A stretch of DNA of 33,624 nt from Prevotella sp. (lineage in GTDB: Bacteria; Bacteroidota; Bacteroidia; Bacteroidales; Bacteroidaceae): NCBI GenBank assembly GCA_024697645.1, contig JAILFH010000112.1, positions 1-33,624 of the forward strand. The letters run 5' to 3'. The translations under genes and the position numbers were made by a program. The first letter of the stretch is position 1. The number at the start of each line of letters is the position of its first letter. This document shows, piece after piece, positions 32,077-33,624 of this stretch. Under the pieces are notes generated by a model. It had not been told where the DNA came from, did not search any database, and saw only the letters and a program-made list of their open reading frames with translations.

Positions 32077-33552
32077 ATGGCACAGTTTTTTCTTAGATCC
32101 AAAAGAGAAGAAGGCGAGGCACCTCTTTACACAAAGATACGACGTAACGGAATGCAGATGTACATATGCACAGGTATACGTGTGAATATACAAGAGTGGA
32201 ACAAGGCGCAAAGAAGTCTTTCTGCCATGCAACGTTATGAGAAAACGGCAGAAGGAGCGAAAGCCCATGACTTGCAAATGAAAGTAATAAAAGCAATTGA
32301 TATACTTTATGCCGAGAACATAATAAAAGCCAAGGAAGATAAGTCTGTAATAGAACAGGCCCTATCAGCCATTGTTAACGGCACTGTAGAGGAAATCCAG
32401 CAAACGGCAAAGGTTGCCGCTGCAAAATCAAGGTCAACAGTATTGGGTTTCTTTGATTATTTCATTGCAGGTATTTCTGATGGCTCCATTCGTCACGGCA
32501 ACAACTCAGACTACTCCTCTGGTACGGTTGTCGTGTGGAAAGCTTTCGGTGAGAACCTAAAGGAGTATTGTAAAAAGGACATCTCTTTTGAAGATATTGA
32601 CAAGCCTTTTGCTGACAGATTCACGCTTTATCTTCAGAAACAAGGCTATATGCCGAATACCATCAACAAAAAGGTTTCTTGTTTTCGCAAACTCTGTAAC
32701 CTCGCAGCTATGGAAGGGTTCAACAAGAATGCTGTTTCCCTAAGAGTGTGGAAAGACAGAACAATAAAAGAGATAGACAAGCGAGCAGAAATATACCTGA
32801 CTGACGAGGAGATCGATGCCATGTACGACATGGAACTGACAGGCGAGAATGAGATAGTACGTGACATCTTCCTTCTTGGTTACTTCAGTTGCCAGCGTTA
32901 TAGCGACTATTGCAAGTTGCGTGAGGAGAACTTCATCACCTATAATAAAAGTGGACTGATAACATTGACTCAGAAGAAAACAGGAAAAAAGGTCGAGGTG
33001 CCTATTTTTGATGATCGTGTCTATGAACTATGTGAGAAGTATAACTATAATTTTCCGGATATTACTGCCCAGAAAATGAATTTGAAGATTAAGGTCGTAG
33101 GTTATGAGTTGTCAAAAACGGTACCTTCTTTTTGTGAGAAGTATGTAACAGTGTTGACTGGTGTGGAAAAGCGATCCGAACAAACTTATGAAAGGCTTTT
33201 GAAGAAGAAAAAGAATGGCACCAAGTTTACGGAAAACGAACGCAAATGGTTTCACAAACTAGATAAGTGGGCCAAGATTCGAAACGGCTCCCCTCTTTGG
33301 GAACGGAATAAGCATGGTGAAGTCGTGCGAGCCAAATATGAGCTGATATGTTCACATACGGCACGAAGAAGTGGAACCACCAACCTATATAAATTGGGGG
33401 TGCTGTCAGACCTGGAACTACGCAGCATAACAGGCCACGAGTCGCAGAAGAACTTTGAGGGTTATATCCGCATTGGTATATCGGAGCAGGCCCAAAGAGT
33501 AGGTGACAAGATTAAGGCTGCGATGGAAGCGAAAAAACAGGTTGACAAGTAG
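32077..33552 (+). CDS. Tyrosine recombinase (site-specific integrase)
   Basis: A 491-residue phage/conjugative-element type integrase. An arm-binding N-terminal domain (about 1-95), a SAM-like core-binding domain (about 120-225) and a catalytic domain (about 238-485) are visible. All catalytic residues are present: Arg274 (CQRYSDY), Lys301 in the beta-hairpin (TQKKTGKK), His427 and Arg430 (SHTARR), His454 (TGHES) and Tyr463 (EGYIRI). A Lys-rich insert at about 360-415 makes the catalytic domain longer than usual. The ATG at 32077 follows a promoter; a TTG at 32020 lies upstream of that promoter. The gene looks intact and visibly more A/T-rich than the xylan genes, which suggests transfer. The rest of any element would lie beyond the right edge. 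Confidence 0.95.
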   Translation: MAQFFLRSKREEGEAPLYTKIRRNGMQMYICTGIRVNIQEWNKAQRSLSAMQRYEKTAEGAKAHDLQMKVIKAIDILYAENIIKAKEDKSVIEQALSAIVNGTVEEIQQTAKVAAAKSRSTVLGFFDYFIAGISDGSIRHGNNSDYSSGTVVVWKAFGENLKEYCKKDISFEDIDKPFADRFTLYLQKQGYMPNTINKKVSCFRKLCNLAAMEGFNKNAVSLRVWKDRTIKEIDKRAEIYLTDEEIDAMYDMELTGENEIVRDIFLLGYFSCQRYSDYCKLREENFITYNKSGLITLTQKKTGKKVEVPIFDDRVYELCEKYNYNFPDITAQKMNLKIKVVGYELSKTVPSFCEKYVTVLTGVEKRSEQTYERLLKKKKNGTKFTENERKWFHKLDKWAKIRNGSPLWERNKHGEVVRAKYELICSHTARRSGTTNLYKLGVLSDLELRSITGHESQKNFEGYIRIGISEQAQRVGDKIKAAMEAKKQVDK

Positions 33553-33624
33553 AAAAACACTAAGCGGTTTTCAACTGTCAACCAGTCAAATAATGAAAAC
33601 ATGCACGAAAAACAACTTTTTTTT
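33553..33624. other. Region after the integrase to the window edge
   Basis: GTTTTCA at 33567 and TGAAAAC at 33594 form a 7-bp inverted repeat with a 20-base loop, and a T-run ends the window. It may be the integrase terminator or an attachment-site arm; too little is visible to decide. Confidence 0.25.

Overview
The window looks like a chromosomal segment of a Bacteroidota bacterium, most likely Prevotella or a close relative (Segatella, Xylanibacter). The evidence is a SusC/SusD pair, a hybrid two-component regulator, promoters with the Bacteroidota -7 consensus TAnnTTTG, weak or absent Shine-Dalgarno sequences, and a gene set resembling the xyn cluster of Prevotella bryantii. No rRNA, tRNA or CRISPR array was seen.

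Positions 1-936 are non-coding and repeat-rich: a 36-bp AT palindrome, a good orphan promoter, 10-bp and 8-bp tandem repeats, and a degenerate 22-bp tandem array. Positions 937-26592 form a xylan-utilisation locus. A SASA-type esterase (-) diverges from a GPH-family symporter plus cytoplasmic GH43 operon (+). Next come a GH35/DUF5597 enzyme (-), susD and susC (-), a 1.1-kb repeat-filled gap, and the minus-strand set GH115, hybrid two-component regulator, GH67. A GH10 xylanase (+) diverges from GH115, and a DUF2264 protein (+) closes the locus.

Inferred working model: SusC/SusD import xylan fragments. GH10, GH115, GH67, GH35 and the esterase trim them in the periplasm. The regulator senses the oligosaccharides with its periplasmic propeller. 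The symporter moves short products inward, where GH43 releases pentoses. No lipoprotein surface xylanase is visible, so the first cut of the polymer must be encoded elsewhere.

Positions 26780-31578 are a tight minus-strand operon: ECF sigma factor, single-pass anti-sigma-like protein, STN-domain outer-membrane beta-barrel protein, and acyltransferase-3 membrane protein. It looks like a cell-surface signalling relay joined to an envelope-modifying enzyme, and is the least conventional protein-coding unit here. Positions 32077-33552 encode a complete tyrosine recombinase whose promoter is bracketed by three copies of TGGGTGCAA; a mobile element may continue beyond the right edge.

The most unusual feature is a set of intergenic repeat families with short regular periods (8, 10, 11 and 22 bp) that recur in separate intergenic regions, including inverted ATGGTAGGT/ACCTACCAT clusters upstream of susC and an 8-bp repeat that supplies the last codons and stop of GH67. 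All family assignments rest on reading motifs; no database search was run.
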